Positions 1 to 8,590 of a stretch of 64,000 nucleotides of DNA are shown here, in pieces. The notes below the pieces were generated by a model, which was not told where the DNA came from, ran no database searches, and saw nothing but the letters and a program-made list of their open reading frames with translations. The translations under genes and the position numbers were made by a program. Location: NCBI RefSeq assembly GCF_002160255.1, contig NZ_NFKF01000008.1, forward strand, positions 62,001-126,000, given 5' to 3'. Source of the stretch: Olsenella sp. An188 (GTDB lineage Bacteria > Actinomycetota > Coriobacteriia > Coriobacteriales > Atopobiaceae). How positions within the stretch are numbered: the first letter of the stretch is position 1; each line of letters begins with the position of its first letter.

Positions 1-2
1 CG

Positions 3-854
3 ACGCCCGAGCTCGAGCTCACGCCGGCAGAGATCAAGGTGAGCTGTGCCAACGGGGCGACCTTCCGCTTCTCGCGGCGCACGGGCACGCTCGAGGCCGC
101 TGAGTGGGGCGGGCGCGCCGTGGTCGTGGGAGGGCCGCGCCTGCACCTCACGGGGGCCGAGCTCTTCCGTCCCTGGAGCCCCACCCTCACGCCGTGGGCG
201 GCCGTCGAGGGCGACCACGTGACGGTGGCGCTGCAGGGCGGCTACGGCACCCGCGTCCCGCTCCAGTTCTTCTGCCGCATCTACGGCGACGGGCGCATGG
301 ACGTGGAGTGGCAGACGCGCGACACCAACCTGAGCGCGTCGGCGCTCTCCGAGGTGGGCCTGTCCTTCGAGCTCGCCGACGACGTCTGCGCCGTGAGCTG
401 GGAGCGCGACGCCCCCTACGCGCGCTACCCCGAGGGCCACATCGCGCGGGGGCGCGGGACCGCGCGGCGCGTGTGCCCGGAGGCGCTCGAGGCGGGCTAC
501 GGTGCGCGGCACCCTGGCTGGGCCTGGGCGGACGACATGTTCGACGCGTACCTGTCCGAGCCCGGCGACGGCGCCTGGCGCGTGGCCACGAGCGACTTCA
601 AGGCCCTGCGCGAGCACGTCCGGCGCTACGACGTGCACTTCTCGGCCGGCGACGCGTGCGTGAGCGCGCTCTCCGACGGGCGCGACGCGGCGCGCGTGGA
701 GCTGATCGGCGCGCACCCGCAGCTCGTGGTCGACAACCAGTGGTGGTACCCCCAGCTCGCCTGGGGCAACGACTGCGGCCGACCGGTGCAGTTCGTGGAG
801 GGCACCACGCGCGGCGAGGTCTGCCTGCAGGTGGGGCCTGCGGCGCGCGACTAG
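3..854 (+). CDS. C-terminal part of a GH2-type beta-galactosidase (5' end outside window)
   Basis: The reading frame is open from the window edge, so only the last 283 or so residues are present. The segment reads like the C-terminal beta-sandwich (Bgal small-chain type) of family GH2 beta-galactosidases: beta-rich, with an FSRRTGTL opening, LFRPWSPT, and a WERDAPYARYPEGHIAR stretch that resembles the aromatic/YP segment of GH2 domain 5. The catalytic TIM barrel would lie upstream of the window. Role by family: hydrolysis of terminal beta-galactosides in the cytoplasm. It ends 74 bases before the next gene, which has its own ribosome binding site, so the two need not be an operon. Substrate cannot be judged from this domain alone. 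Confidence 0.65.
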   Translation, partial: TPELELTPAEIKVSCANGATFRFSRRTGTLEAAEWGGRAVVVGGPRLHLTGAELFRPWSPTLTPWAAVEGDHVTVALQGGYGTRVPLQFFCRIYGDGRMDVEWQTRDTNLSASALSEVGLSFELADDVCAVSWERDAPYARYPEGHIARGRGTARRVCPEALEAGYGARHPGWAWADDMFDAYLSEPGDGAWRVATSDFKALREHVRRYDVHFSAGDACVSALSDGRDAARVELIGAHPQLVVDNQWWYPQLAWGNDCGRPVQFVEGTTRGEVCLQVGPAARD

Positions 855-928
855 GGCGCGCCGCGATGGGGTACGCTCTTTGCTACGCCGCACCCCGCGG
901 CGACCAAACCGTCGAGAAAGGGACCCCC

Positions 929-1294
929 ATGCGTTTCGTAGCCAAGTGGCTCGTCCTGACCATCGCGTGCGCGGTGGCCGTGTGGCTCGTGCCCGGCATC
1001 GTCCCGGTGGGCGGGAGCTGGCTGGGGCCGCTGTTCTGCGCGCTCGTGCTCGCGCTGCTCAACGCCACCGTCAAGCCGCTGCTGCAGGTGCTCGCCATCC
1101 CCGTGACCGTGGCCACGCTCGGGATCTTCTACCTGGTGGTCAACGCCTTCGTGCTGGAGCTCGCGAGCTTCCTGTCGCGCAACATCTTCCACGTGGGCAT
1201 CGCCATCGACTCGCTCTTCTCGGCCATCCTTGGCGCGATCGTGATCTCCCTGGTGAGCATGGTCGTCGGCGGCGTCGTGGGCGCGGACGACTAG
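929..1294 (+). CDS. Phage-holin family 4 / YvlD-like small membrane protein
   Basis: A 121-residue protein made almost wholly of four hydrophobic helices (about residues 5-25, 30-50, 55-78 and 90-117) with few charges. The layout and the LNATVKPLLQVLAIPVTVATLG segment region match the family formerly called DUF360 (phage_holin_4_2, B. subtilis YvlD type). These are chromosomal envelope proteins despite the holin name; function is poorly known, with some links to envelope stress. The start at 929 is supported by a GAGAAAGGG stretch just upstream. No phage genes are nearby, so a housekeeping membrane protein is more likely than a lysis protein. Confidence 0.75.
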   Translation: MRFVAKWLVLTIACAVAVWLVPGIVPVGGSWLGPLFCALVLALLNATVKPLLQVLAIPVTVATLGIFYLVVNAFVLELASFLSRNIFHVGIAIDSLFSAILGAIVISLVSMVVGGVVGADD

Positions 1295-1305
1295 CGCCCT
1301 GGCGC

Positions 1306-1444
1306 GAAGTACGTGCGGCTCGCGGACGTTTTTCCTGGTCAAATCGTCCGGAACCTGCATGTGCGAGAAGTACGTGCGAGTTGCGGACGGTTTCTCGGGT
1401 CAAAGCGTCCGGAACCTGCGCGTATGGTGTTCTCGCCCCTTGCA
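1306..1444. repeat. Family A hairpin repeats (two units)
   Basis: Two tandem units of about 60 bases fill the gap between convergent genes. Each has an arm near ACGTGCGGnTnGCGGACG, a short loop containing TTTCTCGG or similar, and an opposing arm CGTCCGGAACCTGCACGT-like, so each folds into an imperfect hairpin. The same unit recurs at 2728-2858, 6899-7110 and 21060-21345. Confidence 0.8.
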
Positions 1445-1496
1445 CACGCAACCATGCCGCCGGAGCCGTGGCGCGGCGCCGTGGCGGCGGCCACGG

Positions 1497-2675
1497 CTAC
1501 GCGTCCTTCTCGCCGGGCGAGAGGCGACCGGCAACGGCGCGGGCCACGTCGCTCGCGCCCTGCTGCGCACCGCGCACCATCGCATCCCAGGTCGCGGCAG
1601 CCGACGCGCCCACGAGCTCGCCGAGGAGCGCGAGCACCACGTCGCGCGTGCGGACGTCCACCCCGCCGAGCGCCGCGAGCACCTTCTGCGCCGCCGCCGG
1701 GCTCGAGAGCAGGTCCTCGAAGGTCTGCGCGCCGCCTGCCGCCAGCGCGTCGAAGAGCTCGGCGGTGAAGGCGCGCCGGTCCTCGGGCGCAAGCCGAGCG
1801 AGCCACGCGGAGAAGGCCCGCTCCACGACCAGGCACTCCGGCTCCGGAGCCTCGGCCTCCACGAAGCCGGCCGGCCCCACCTGCCAGGTGAGCGGGTCGT
1901 GCTGCAGCGAGCGCGTCGCCGAGCTGCGCACGATGGTCGTCGGCGCCTCCTCCGCGAAGAGCCGGCCCACCACGCTGTAGGCCGGGATGATGCGGCGGTA
2001 GCGCTCCCCCACCACGTCGTGGCAGCTCACGGGCATGACGGCTCGGTCCATGCCGGGGCCGTCGTTGTTCCAGACCCGCCCGAGCGCGCCCACGAGCGCC
2101 ACCGGGCTGCTCGCCGCCGCGTACGCCGCGAGGTTGCCTCCCTTGGAGTGGCCGCCCACGTGCACGCAGCGGCCCTCCCCCGCCGCGCGCTCGAGCTCGC
2201 GGACCAGGTAGTCGGCCGCCGCGCGCTGGGCCTCGGTGATGGCAAAGCTCAGGATGAAGTTCTCGCGCCAGCCCACGAGCGTGGTGTCGGTGCCGCGAAA
2301 GGCCACGTAGCTCCTGCCGTCGCCAAGGTCGGCGGTCACGGCCGCGAACTGCATGACGCGCCCGTCGTCGCGCACGTCCACGTAGTCGCGCAGAACGGCG
2401 TCGCCGAAGCGCACCGAGGCGCCCATCGCGCGCACGAAGCGCTCGTCGACCGTGGCGAGCGAGCGCACGCGGGAGGCCAGGTCGTCGCCAGCCGCCGCGA
2501 GGAGCCGCCCGCAGGCGTCCGCGAGCCGCACGCCCTTCTCGCCGGGGCCGCCCACGATGCCGGTGAAGTCCAGATAGGACAGGGTGGACAGCGCGAGGTT
2601 GTCCACGTCGTTGAAGGTCCGCTCCGCAAGGGTGATGTCCCCGCGCAGCTCGAGGTAGTCGTGAAGGTTTGCCAT
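1497..2675 (-). CDS. DUF2974 (Mbeg1-like) alpha/beta-hydrolase
   Basis: A 392-residue cytoplasmic protein with no signal peptide. The GGHSKGGNLA nucleophile elbow near residue 200 marks it as a serine hydrolase-fold protein, and the YVAFRGTDTTLVGWRENF stretch about 50 residues earlier is the typical oxyanion-side signature of the DUF2974/Mbeg1-like family, which is common in Firmicutes and Coriobacteriia. The substrate of the family is not known; a lipase or esterase role is assumed from the fold. The ATG at 2675 follows a GGAGGGGCGC ribosome binding site. It is flanked on both sides by family A hairpin repeats and is convergent with the holin-like gene, so it appears to be transcribed alone. 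Confidence 0.8.
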   Translation of the reverse strand: MANLHDYLELRGDITLAERTFNDVDNLALSTLSYLDFTGIVGGPGEKGVRLADACGRLLAAAGDDLASRVRSLATVDERFVRAMGASVRFGDAVLRDYVDVRDDGRVMQFAAVTADLGDGRSYVAFRGTDTTLVGWRENFILSFAITEAQRAAADYLVRELERAAGEGRCVHVGGHSKGGNLAAYAAASSPVALVGALGRVWNNDGPGMDRAVMPVSCHDVVGERYRRIIPAYSVVGRLFAEEAPTTIVRSSATRSLQHDPLTWQVGPAGFVEAEAPEPECLVVERAFSAWLARLAPEDRRAFTAELFDALAAGGAQTFEDLLSSPAAAQKVLAALGGVDVRTRDVVLALLGELVGASAAATWDAMVRGAQQGASDVARAVAGRLSPGEKDA

Positions 2676-2727
2676 GCGCCCCTCCCTGGGAACCCGTCAC
2701 CCCCAGTATGCCCCACCCAGGCGCCGG

Positions 2728-2858
2728 CGAGAAGAACGTGCGGCCTGCGGACGGTTTCTCGGGCAAAAGCGTCTGGAACCCGCACGTTCGAGAAGTACGT
2801 GCGGCCTGCGGACGTTCTTCTCGCCCAAAGCGTCCATAACCTGCACGTACTTCTCGCC
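2728..2858. repeat. Family A hairpin repeats (two units)
   Basis: A second copy of the hairpin family seen at 1306. The block starts with GGCGAGAAGAACGTGCGG and ends with CTGCACGTACTTCTCGCC, so the 9-mer GGCGAGAAG bounds the array on both sides in opposite orientation. It lies between the DUF2974 gene start and the end of the CotH operon. Confidence 0.8.
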
Positions 2859-2868
2859 ACGCCGGCCC

Positions 2869-4269
2869 TCACCCACCGAGCAGGTCCTCCAGGCAACCGA
2901 GGTCGCGCAGGTCCAGGTGCGACGCGTCCACGCGCGCCCCGGGGCGCTCCTGCTGCCCCGCGATGGTGGCCGGGACCTCCCCCGAAAGCTGCGCGCGCAC
3001 GCTCTCGGCGCGCAGCAGGCAGAACTCCCGCAGCGCGTCCACGCCCTCCAGGAACTCCGCGTGGCCCACGAAGGCCGTGGGGTCCACCGCCACGTACGGC
3101 GAGATCATCTGCGCCACGCGGGCGAGCTCCGCCTCGAAGCGCCCGCTCTCGAAGTAGCCGCCCACCAGCTCGTCCAGGAGCTCGCGGTAGCGCGCGTGGT
3201 ACTCGTCCACGAGCATCAGGTTGTGGTAGAGCGGCCGCCCCAGCATGACCTCGCCCGAGGCGGGCGTGTCTATCGGCTGGTTGACGTGGGTCGTGGCGTC
3301 GTCGGGCAGCTCCTCGCGGCCGAGCGCGTAGGTCCCGAAGGCCAGGTTGTAGTCCCATGGGAGCATGGAGAGGCGCCCGCCCTCCACGTAGAGCAGGTAG
3401 TTGTGGCCCGTGCGCCCCAGGTAGCTGTCGAGGTTCACCACGAAGGACTGCACGGCGAAGTAGCGCAGCACCTCCTCCACGTCCACGGCCCCCTCGAGGT
3501 CCTCCCCGGCCGAGAGCGCCCGCAGCGCGCCGATGAGCTCGTCGACGTCCGCCTGCGTGAGGTCGAAGCGCGCCGTGCGCAGGATGTTGTCGTAGAGCGC
3601 CGGGTCGTCGCCCGTGTAGCGCAGCGCAACGTCGGCGTTCTCCTGGGACAGCCAGCGGTAGTCGGGCTTGTAGAGCATGCCGTGGTCCTGCCCAAAGACG
3701 CGCTCGGCGAAGGCGTCCTCGGGGTCCTCCACGGCCAGGTAGAGCCCCCACGCCTGCCCGTTGACGCTCACCTGCACGAAGCTCGCCTCGGGCGTGGGCA
3801 CGCCCATGAACGCCATCATGTCGAGCGCCACGTAGGTCTTGAGGTAGCTGTTGTCCTGGAACGAAGCGTCCAGCGAGAGCTTGTCGAGCCCCAGGTAGCT
3901 GAGGCCGTCCTCGTAGTGGTCGAACTCGATCTTGAGGCCGTAGCGCACGTGCCCCGCCTGCTCCACGAGCCGCTTGGAGTTGTTGCCCTTGGCCCGCAGG
4001 CCCACGCCGCGCACCGTGTGGCCGTCGAGCGTCACGTCCGCGCGCACGTAGCGCTCCTCGGGCGCGACGGCGAGAAACGCCTCCCAGTCGTCGATCGCGA
4101 TGTCCAGCTCGTGCACCCGGTCGTCCGAGAAGAACGCGAGGTAGGCGGGCTCGTCCCTCTCGGCGGCTATGAGGCCTGCGGCCCCGGCGGCGTAGAAGGC
4201 CCCCGCGACGAGAAACGCCAGGGCGAGCGCGAGGCCGCAGACGGCCGTTGACCAGCGGCGGGCGAGCAC
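2869..4269 (-). CDS. CotH-family protein (kinase-like fold), membrane-anchored
   Basis: About 466 residues. The GTG at 4269 is chosen because it lies two bases after the stop of the upstream gene and opens straight into a membrane anchor (about residues 8-30); the frame upstream reads as antisense noise. The rest is a CotH domain: conserved KGNNSKRL, LDKLSLDASFQDNSYLK, SMLPWDYNLAFG near the middle, and a C-terminal helical region. CotH proteins have an atypical protein-kinase fold and phosphorylate or glutamylate surface proteins in spore formers and other bacteria; here it would act outside the cell, with the lipoprotein of this operon a possible target (inference). Last gene of a four-gene operon with DUF4956 and VTC-type proteins, an arrangement seen in many Gram-positives. 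Confidence 0.82.
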   Translation of the reverse strand: MLARRWSTAVCGLALALAFLVAGAFYAAGAAGLIAAERDEPAYLAFFSDDRVHELDIAIDDWEAFLAVAPEERYVRADVTLDGHTVRGVGLRAKGNNSKRLVEQAGHVRYGLKIEFDHYEDGLSYLGLDKLSLDASFQDNSYLKTYVALDMMAFMGVPTPEASFVQVSVNGQAWGLYLAVEDPEDAFAERVFGQDHGMLYKPDYRWLSQENADVALRYTGDDPALYDNILRTARFDLTQADVDELIGALRALSAGEDLEGAVDVEEVLRYFAVQSFVVNLDSYLGRTGHNYLLYVEGGRLSMLPWDYNLAFGTYALGREELPDDATTHVNQPIDTPASGEVMLGRPLYHNLMLVDEYHARYRELLDELVGGYFESGRFEAELARVAQMISPYVAVDPTAFVGHAEFLEGVDALREFCLLRAESVRAQLSGEVPATIAGQQERPGARVDASHLDLRDLGCLEDLLGG

Positions 4270-4271
4270 GG

Positions 4272-4943
4272 CTAGCCCAGGTAGTCGCCGTTGTAGGAGA
4301 CGAGCGCCACGTCGGAGACGCCCTCGCGCGCGGCGAGCTCGTCGACGAGCGCGGAGTCCTCGCCGCGCAGGCGCACCTCGAAGTCGAGCTCGATGCAGCC
4401 CGGGGCCACGGTCTTGCTCTTGAGCGAGGCCGCCCGGGCGCGCTCGCGCACCAGCGACTCGGCGGCGCGCGCCACCTCCTCCGTAGACGCGCGCATCACG
4501 AGCAGGTACGGCCGGTCCACGTTGCGCCGCGCCGAGAACGCGAGCAGCACGGCCCCGATGAAGACGCTGCCGAGAAGCGCGAGCGGGATGAGCCCGGCCG
4601 CGAGCACGATGCCCGCGGCGATGCACCAGAAGAGGAAGACGATGTCGAGCGGCTCCTTGACCGGCGTGCGGAAGCGCACGATGGAGAGCGCGCCCACCAT
4701 GCCCAGAGACAGCAAAACGTTGCTCGAGACCGCCAGGATCACGAGGGTGGTGACGAGCGTGAGGGCCACGAGCGTGGCGCCGAAGCTCGCCGAGTACATG
4801 ACGCCCGAGTAGGTGCGCCGGTACACGAAGACGACGAAGAGCCCCACCAGGCACGCCAGCAGGAGGGCGAGCGCCATGTCGAGCAGCGGCACGGCGTCGA
4901 CGCGCTCGAGAAACGACGAGGTGAAGACGTCCTGGAAGGTCAT
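4272..4943 (-). CDS. DUF4956 domain membrane protein
   Basis: 223 residues with an N-terminal block of four hydrophobic segments (about residues 20-42, 50-75, 95-118 and 120-140) followed by a soluble alpha/beta C-terminal domain of about 90 residues. The SLGMVGALSIVRFRTPVKEPLD stretch in the loop between helices is the hallmark of DUF4956. Members sit next to VTC-type polyphosphate polymerase-like genes and CotH genes, as here, and are thought to be the membrane partner of that system; no activity has been shown to my knowledge. ATG at 4943 with a GGAGGCACG ribosome binding site; the downstream CotH start is two bases after the stop, so the two are probably translationally coupled. Confidence 0.85.
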   Translation of the reverse strand: MTFQDVFTSSFLERVDAVPLLDMALALLLACLVGLFVVFVYRRTYSGVMYSASFGATLVALTLVTTLVILAVSSNVLLSLGMVGALSIVRFRTPVKEPLDIVFLFWCIAAGIVLAAGLIPLALLGSVFIGAVLLAFSARRNVDRPYLLVMRASTEEVARAAESLVRERARAASLKSKTVAPGCIELDFEVRLRGEDSALVDELAAREGVSDVALVSYNGDYLG

Positions 4944-4995
4944 CGTGCCTCCTTCTGGGGGGCGGGGTCGGGGCTGCGCGCCGCGGGCGGGCGCG

Positions 4996-5673
4996 CTACT
5001 CGTGGCGGCGGCAGGCGGCGTACTTGGAGTGCGAGGCGTGACGGCGGCCCGAGAGCTGCACGGCGGCGGCCACCACGTCGGGCAGGAAGCGGTCCCACTT
5101 GACCTCGAGGGTGGCGAAGCCGGGGTCCACGGGCAGCATGAGCGCGTCCGGACGCAGGAAGTCGCCCGCGCTGAGGCCGGCGCGCAGGCGCGCGTCGATG
5201 GTCACGCGCACGTTGCCGGGCGCGTACGTGAAGGCCGTGCGCTCGTAGGCGACCACCGTCCGTGGCCGCAGGAGCTGCGTGCGCATGCGGACGCGCAGCT
5301 CGCGGGCAACCTCGGCGCCCGTCTCGAGAAGGACGTCGGCGTCGCCGGCGAGCAGCCGCTCCACCTGAGCGCGCGTGAGCTCCGCGCGCGCCTTGGTGCC
5401 CAGTCCCGCCGCCTTCGACTTGCGCTCGAGGCGCACGCGGCGCGCGTCCGTGCCGTAGTAGCGCAGGCGGAACTTGTCGCGTCTGCTCACACCGTCGATC
5501 TTCTCGAGGAGCGCCTCGTCGTAGGGGGTGTCGAAGTAGAGGCTCGTGACGCGGTAGCCGCCCTCGCCGCCGTGGGCGTCATGGGGCAGGACGTGGCGGA
5601 GGCGGCGCGCGAGGGCGTCCGCCTCCGCCTGGGTGAGACGGTGCTTGAGCTCGTGGCGCGCCCTAGTCGTCAT
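4996..5673 (-). CDS. VTC-domain (polyphosphate polymerase-like) protein
   Basis: About 225 residues; a soluble CYTH/VTC-type triphosphate tunnel protein. The tunnel residues are visible in order: RHELKHRL at the N-terminus, SLYFDT, KFRLRYY, RLERKSK, TIDARL and LEVKWDRFLP near the C-terminus, giving the paired Lys/Arg and Glu ladder of the fold. Yeast VTC4 polymerises ATP phosphate into polyphosphate; the bacterial VTC proteins linked to CotH and DUF4956 are annotated polyphosphate polymerases but their product is not established. The ATG at 5673 overlaps the end of the upstream lipoprotein gene by 11 bases; a longer start at 5709 is possible but would overlap more and adds residues that do not fit the family. 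Confidence 0.85.
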   Translation of the reverse strand: MTTRARHELKHRLTQAEADALARRLRHVLPHDAHGGEGGYRVTSLYFDTPYDEALLEKIDGVSRRDKFRLRYYGTDARRVRLERKSKAAGLGTKARAELTRAQVERLLAGDADVLLETGAEVARELRVRMRTQLLRPRTVVAYERTAFTYAPGNVRVTIDARLRAGLSAGDFLRPDALMLPVDPGFATLEVKWDRFLPDVVAAAVQLSGRRHASHSKYAACRRHE

Positions 5674-6685
5674 ATCCCGAGTCGCCGTATCCGGAGTTGC
5701 CCGAGTCACCCGAGCCGTAGGACGAGTCGCCGTATCCGGAGTTTCCGGAGTCGTAGCCGGAGTCCCCGTAGCCGGAGTTCCCGCCGCCCGACGCGGGCGG
5801 GGTCGTGGTGGCCGGCGGCGTGGTGGTCGCGGGCGGGGTCGTGGGCGTGGTGGTCGCCGGCGGCGTGGTGGTCGCGGGCGGCGTGGTGGTCGTGGTGGTG
5901 GAGCCCCCGCCGGAGCTGCCGGAGCCGTACGCGGAGTTGCCGTAGTCGGTCACGCCGTCGGAGCCCGCGCCGTAGTCGGTGTTGCCGTAGTCGGTCACGC
6001 CGTCGGAACCCGCGCCGTAGTCGGTGTCGGTGTAGTCCGTCACGCCGTCGTTGTTGGGACCGTAGTCGGTGTCGTCATAGTCGGTGGCTCCGTCGTTGAG
6101 CGGGCCGTAGTCGGTGTCGTAGTAGTCGGTCACACCGTCGTTCTCGGGACCATAGTCGGAGTCGCCGTAGTCAGTCCAGCCAACAGCCTCGTGGCCGGAG
6201 ACCTCCATCGGCGCCACAACCGACTGGCTCACCACGTAGGTCTCGGTGTCGGAGACGATGTTGCGCAGGAAGTCGTCGCTCGGCAGCGTGGAGCCCTCGC
6301 TCACGTCGAGGTAGATGGTGCGGCCGGAGCCCGTCTCCACGTCCACGAGCATCCCCGCCTCGTGGATCTTGGTGACGAGCCAGCTCACCACCGCGCGGGC
6401 CTCCTTGCCCTCGTAGTCCACGGGGGCGAGCGCGATCGTCTTTGCGGAGTCGTTGACGGCGGTCACGTCGACCACGTTGCCGGCCTCGTCGTAGCGAAGC
6501 ACGAACTCGGGGTTCACGCGCAGCGTGAGCTCGCCGCCGCCGTCAAAGCTCGCGGCCTGGTCCTCGGCCTGCGCCTCGGGCTGAGCGCCCGCGGGCTGCA
6601 CCGTCTGGCACCCGGCGAGCGCGCCGGTCAGGACGGTGAGAGAGAGCAGCGTGGCAAGGACGATCGGAGCGGTCTTCTTTGTCAT
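5663..6685 (-). CDS. Lipoprotein with RsgI-like middle domain and TDYG repeats
   Basis: 340 residues. A lipoprotein signal ends in GALAGC (Cys about 26). Residues about 50-115 (starting ELTLRVNPEF, with YDEAGNVVDVTAVN and a downstream helix) resemble the anti-sigma factor RsgI-like middle domain, an extracytoplasmic module. From about residue 170 there are six or so imperfect 14-16-residue repeats of the form TDYGxxxDGVTDY, then a Thr/Pro-rich linker (TTTPPATTTPP) and a Gly/Ser/Tyr/Asp tail of GYGDSGYD type. It is the first gene of the VTC-DUF4956-CotH operon, with an AAAGGGG ribosome binding site. The low-complexity tail looks like a surface display or polymer-binding region and could be a substrate for the CotH protein (inference). 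No DNA-binding or sigma-binding N-terminal domain is present. Confidence 0.7.
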   Translation of the reverse strand: MTKKTAPIVLATLLSLTVLTGALAGCQTVQPAGAQPEAQAEDQAASFDGGGELTLRVNPEFVLRYDEAGNVVDVTAVNDSAKTIALAPVDYEGKEARAVVSWLVTKIHEAGMLVDVETGSGRTIYLDVSEGSTLPSDDFLRNIVSDTETYVVSQSVVAPMEVSGHEAVGWTDYGDSDYGPENDGVTDYYDTDYGPLNDGATDYDDTDYGPNNDGVTDYTDTDYGAGSDGVTDYGNTDYGAGSDGVTDYGNSAYGSGSSGGGSTTTTTTPPATTTPPATTTPTTPPATTTPPATTTPPASGGGNSGYGDSGYDSGNSGYGDSSYGSGDSGNSGYGDSGYDD

Positions 6686-6898
6686 GTTGTTCCCCTTTGT
6701 CGAGAGATACCCTTCCTCTGCACAGAGACGTCTTGCGACGCGAGGGGCCATCTCCCTTACCCGGGCCTGACGCGGGGCGCGCGCCCGGGGGACGGGGGTC
6801 GAGAGGGAAAAGCGCGACCGGCCCCTGTTGCCACCGCCATTTTCACATGGAAGACCTTAAGGCAGCCTGCCAACCCTGTAAGGACTCTGTAAGCAAAG

Positions 6899-7110
6899 GG
6901 GCGAGAAGAACGTCCGCAACTGCACGTCCTTCGGGTACATGCTGGTTCCGGACGCTTCCGGGCTCCAAACCGTCCGCAACCTGCACGTTCCCAGAGAAGG
7001 TGCTGGTTCCGGTCGTTCCTGGGCGCCAAACCGTCCGCAAGTCGCACGTACCGCAACAAGATGCGGGCTGCGGACGGTCTCACGTCAAGAACCGTCCGCA
7101 GCCCGCACGT
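6899..7110. repeat. Family A hairpin repeats (multi-unit block)
   Basis: Most of the 548-base gap between the lipoprotein gene and fucO is taken up by three to four degenerate family A units (CGTCCGCAACCTGCACGT and its complement). The block begins with GGCGAGAAGAACG and ends with GTACTTCTCGCC. The remaining bases at 6686-6898 are the lipoprotein leader and contain an AT-rich stretch at about 6837-6900 but no recognisable gene. Confidence 0.75.
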
Positions 7111-7138
7111 ACTTCTCGCCAAGTAGCCCCAATACGAC

Positions 7139-7215
7139 GGGCCCCGCCCCTCTCGCCAAGCAGGCTTTCTGAGCGCAAAGCGCGAAGCAGCCTGCGTGCG
7201 AGAGGGACGGGGCCC
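7139..7215. terminator. Large hairpin downstream of fucO
   Basis: A long stem whose outer arms are GGGCCCCGCCCCTCTCGC and its complement GCGAGAGGGACGGGGCCC (one mismatch), with an inner AAGCAGGCTTTC / GAAGCAGCCTGC segment. It starts 19 bases after the fucO stop on the minus strand and has no clear U-run, so it may end or protect the fucO message. Confidence 0.6.
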
Positions 7216-7233
7216 ACGGCGGCGGAGAGGACG

Positions 7234-8397
7234 CTACGCCATGACCTTGCGGAAGAGCTCCACGACCGCGGCGTGGTCGGCGTCGCGCGGGTTGCCCGGG
7301 AAGCAGGCGTCGGCGAGCGCGTCCTCAGCGAGCTGGTCGAGGTCGGCCTCGACCAGGCCGTCGCAGGTGGGCTTGATGTCCACGTCGGCGGAGAGCTGGC
7401 GCACCGCGGCGATGGCGGCGTCGGCGGCCTCGTCGACGCTCATGCCCGCGGTGTCGACGCCCATGGCGCGCGCCACGTCGGCCAGGCGCTCGGCCACGAC
7501 CGGCTTGTTATACTCCATCGCCACCGGCAGCAGCATGGCGCAGGCCACGCCGTGCGGGGTGTCGTAGTGCGCGGAGAGGGTGTGCGCCATGGCGTGGTCG
7601 ATGCCGAGGCCCACGTTGGAGAAGCCCATGCCCGCGACGTACTGGCCGAGCGCCATGCCCTCGCGGCCGGCGCCGGGCTCGCCGCTCTTGGCCTCGGCGA
7701 CGGCGGCGCGCAGGTTCTTGGAGATGATCTCGATGGCCTTGAGGTGGAACATGTCGGAGAGCTCCCAGGCGCCCTTGGTGGTGTAGCCCTCGATGGCGTG
7801 CGTGAGCGCGTCCATGCCGGTGGCGGCGGTGAGGCCGGCGGGCATGCTCGCCATCATGTCGGGGTCGACGACGGCCACGTCGGGGATGTCGTTGACGTCC
7901 ACGCACACGAACTTGCGGACCTTCTCGGGGTCGGTGATGACGTAGTTGATCGTGACCTCGGCCGCGGTGCCGGCGGTGGTGGGAACGGCCACGGTGAAGA
8001 CGGCGTGCTTCTTGGTGGGAGCCACGCCCTCGAGCGAGACGACGTCGGCGAACTCGGGGTTGGCGACGATGATGCCGATGCCCTTGGCGGTGTCCATCGA
8101 GGAGCCGCCGCCGATGGTGACGATGCAGTCGGCACCCGAGGCCTGGTAGGCGGCCACGCCGTCCTGGACGTTCTTGATCGTGGGGTTGGGCTTGATCTCG
8201 GAGTAGAGCTCCCAGGCGATGCCCGCCTCGTCGAGGAGGTCGGTGACCTTGGAGACCACGCCGAACTTCACGAGGTCGGGGTCGGAGCAGACGAAGGCCT
8301 TCTTGTAGCCGCGGCGCTCGAGCTCGCCGGGGATCTCCTTGATCGCGCCGGCGCCGTGGTAGGAGATGTTGTTCAGGACGAAGCGGTTGACTGCCAT
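7234..8397 (-). CDS. fucO: Lactaldehyde reductase / iron-containing alcohol dehydrogenase
   Basis: 387 residues, the normal length for family III (iron-dependent) alcohol dehydrogenases. It aligns by eye with E. coli FucO over its whole length: IGGGSSMDTAKGIG for NAD binding, TTAGTAAEVTINYVITD, the metal-site segments TGMDALTHAIEG and DHAMAHTLSAHYDTPHG supplying Asp and three His, and NPRDA near the C-terminus. FucO reduces L-lactaldehyde to 1,2-propanediol, the redox outlet for anaerobic fucose or rhamnose use; paralogues act on other aldehydes. No fucose genes are next to it. A strong AAGGGGGTCACAC leader precedes the ATG. Single gene followed by a large hairpin. Confidence 0.88.
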   Translation of the reverse strand: MAVNRFVLNNISYHGAGAIKEIPGELERRGYKKAFVCSDPDLVKFGVVSKVTDLLDEAGIAWELYSEIKPNPTIKNVQDGVAAYQASGADCIVTIGGGSSMDTAKGIGIIVANPEFADVVSLEGVAPTKKHAVFTVAVPTTAGTAAEVTINYVITDPEKVRKFVCVDVNDIPDVAVVDPDMMASMPAGLTAATGMDALTHAIEGYTTKGAWELSDMFHLKAIEIISKNLRAAVAEAKSGEPGAGREGMALGQYVAGMGFSNVGLGIDHAMAHTLSAHYDTPHGVACAMLLPVAMEYNKPVVAERLADVARAMGVDTAGMSVDEAADAAIAAVRQLSADVDIKPTCDGLVEADLDQLAEDALADACFPGNPRDADHAAVVELFRKVMA

Positions 8398-8590
8398 GTG
8401 TGACCCCCTTGGGTTGCGCTGACGCGCGGCCGCGCGCCGTCAGAAGTATGCGAGCGCGCGGGGTCCTTCTCGCCCGGTTTTCCGCGCACGGTGCCCACCT
8501 GTCGGCGAGAAGGACCGTGCGCGCCGCGCTTCTCGCCCGCGGCCCCATGCGCTAAGCTCGTGGCAGCTGCACGCCGCCGAGGGAGCGACC

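Noticed and set aside
929-1294. Holin-like gene as part of a prophage
   Set aside because: This family is a common chromosomal envelope protein, and no other phage gene is within 20 kb.
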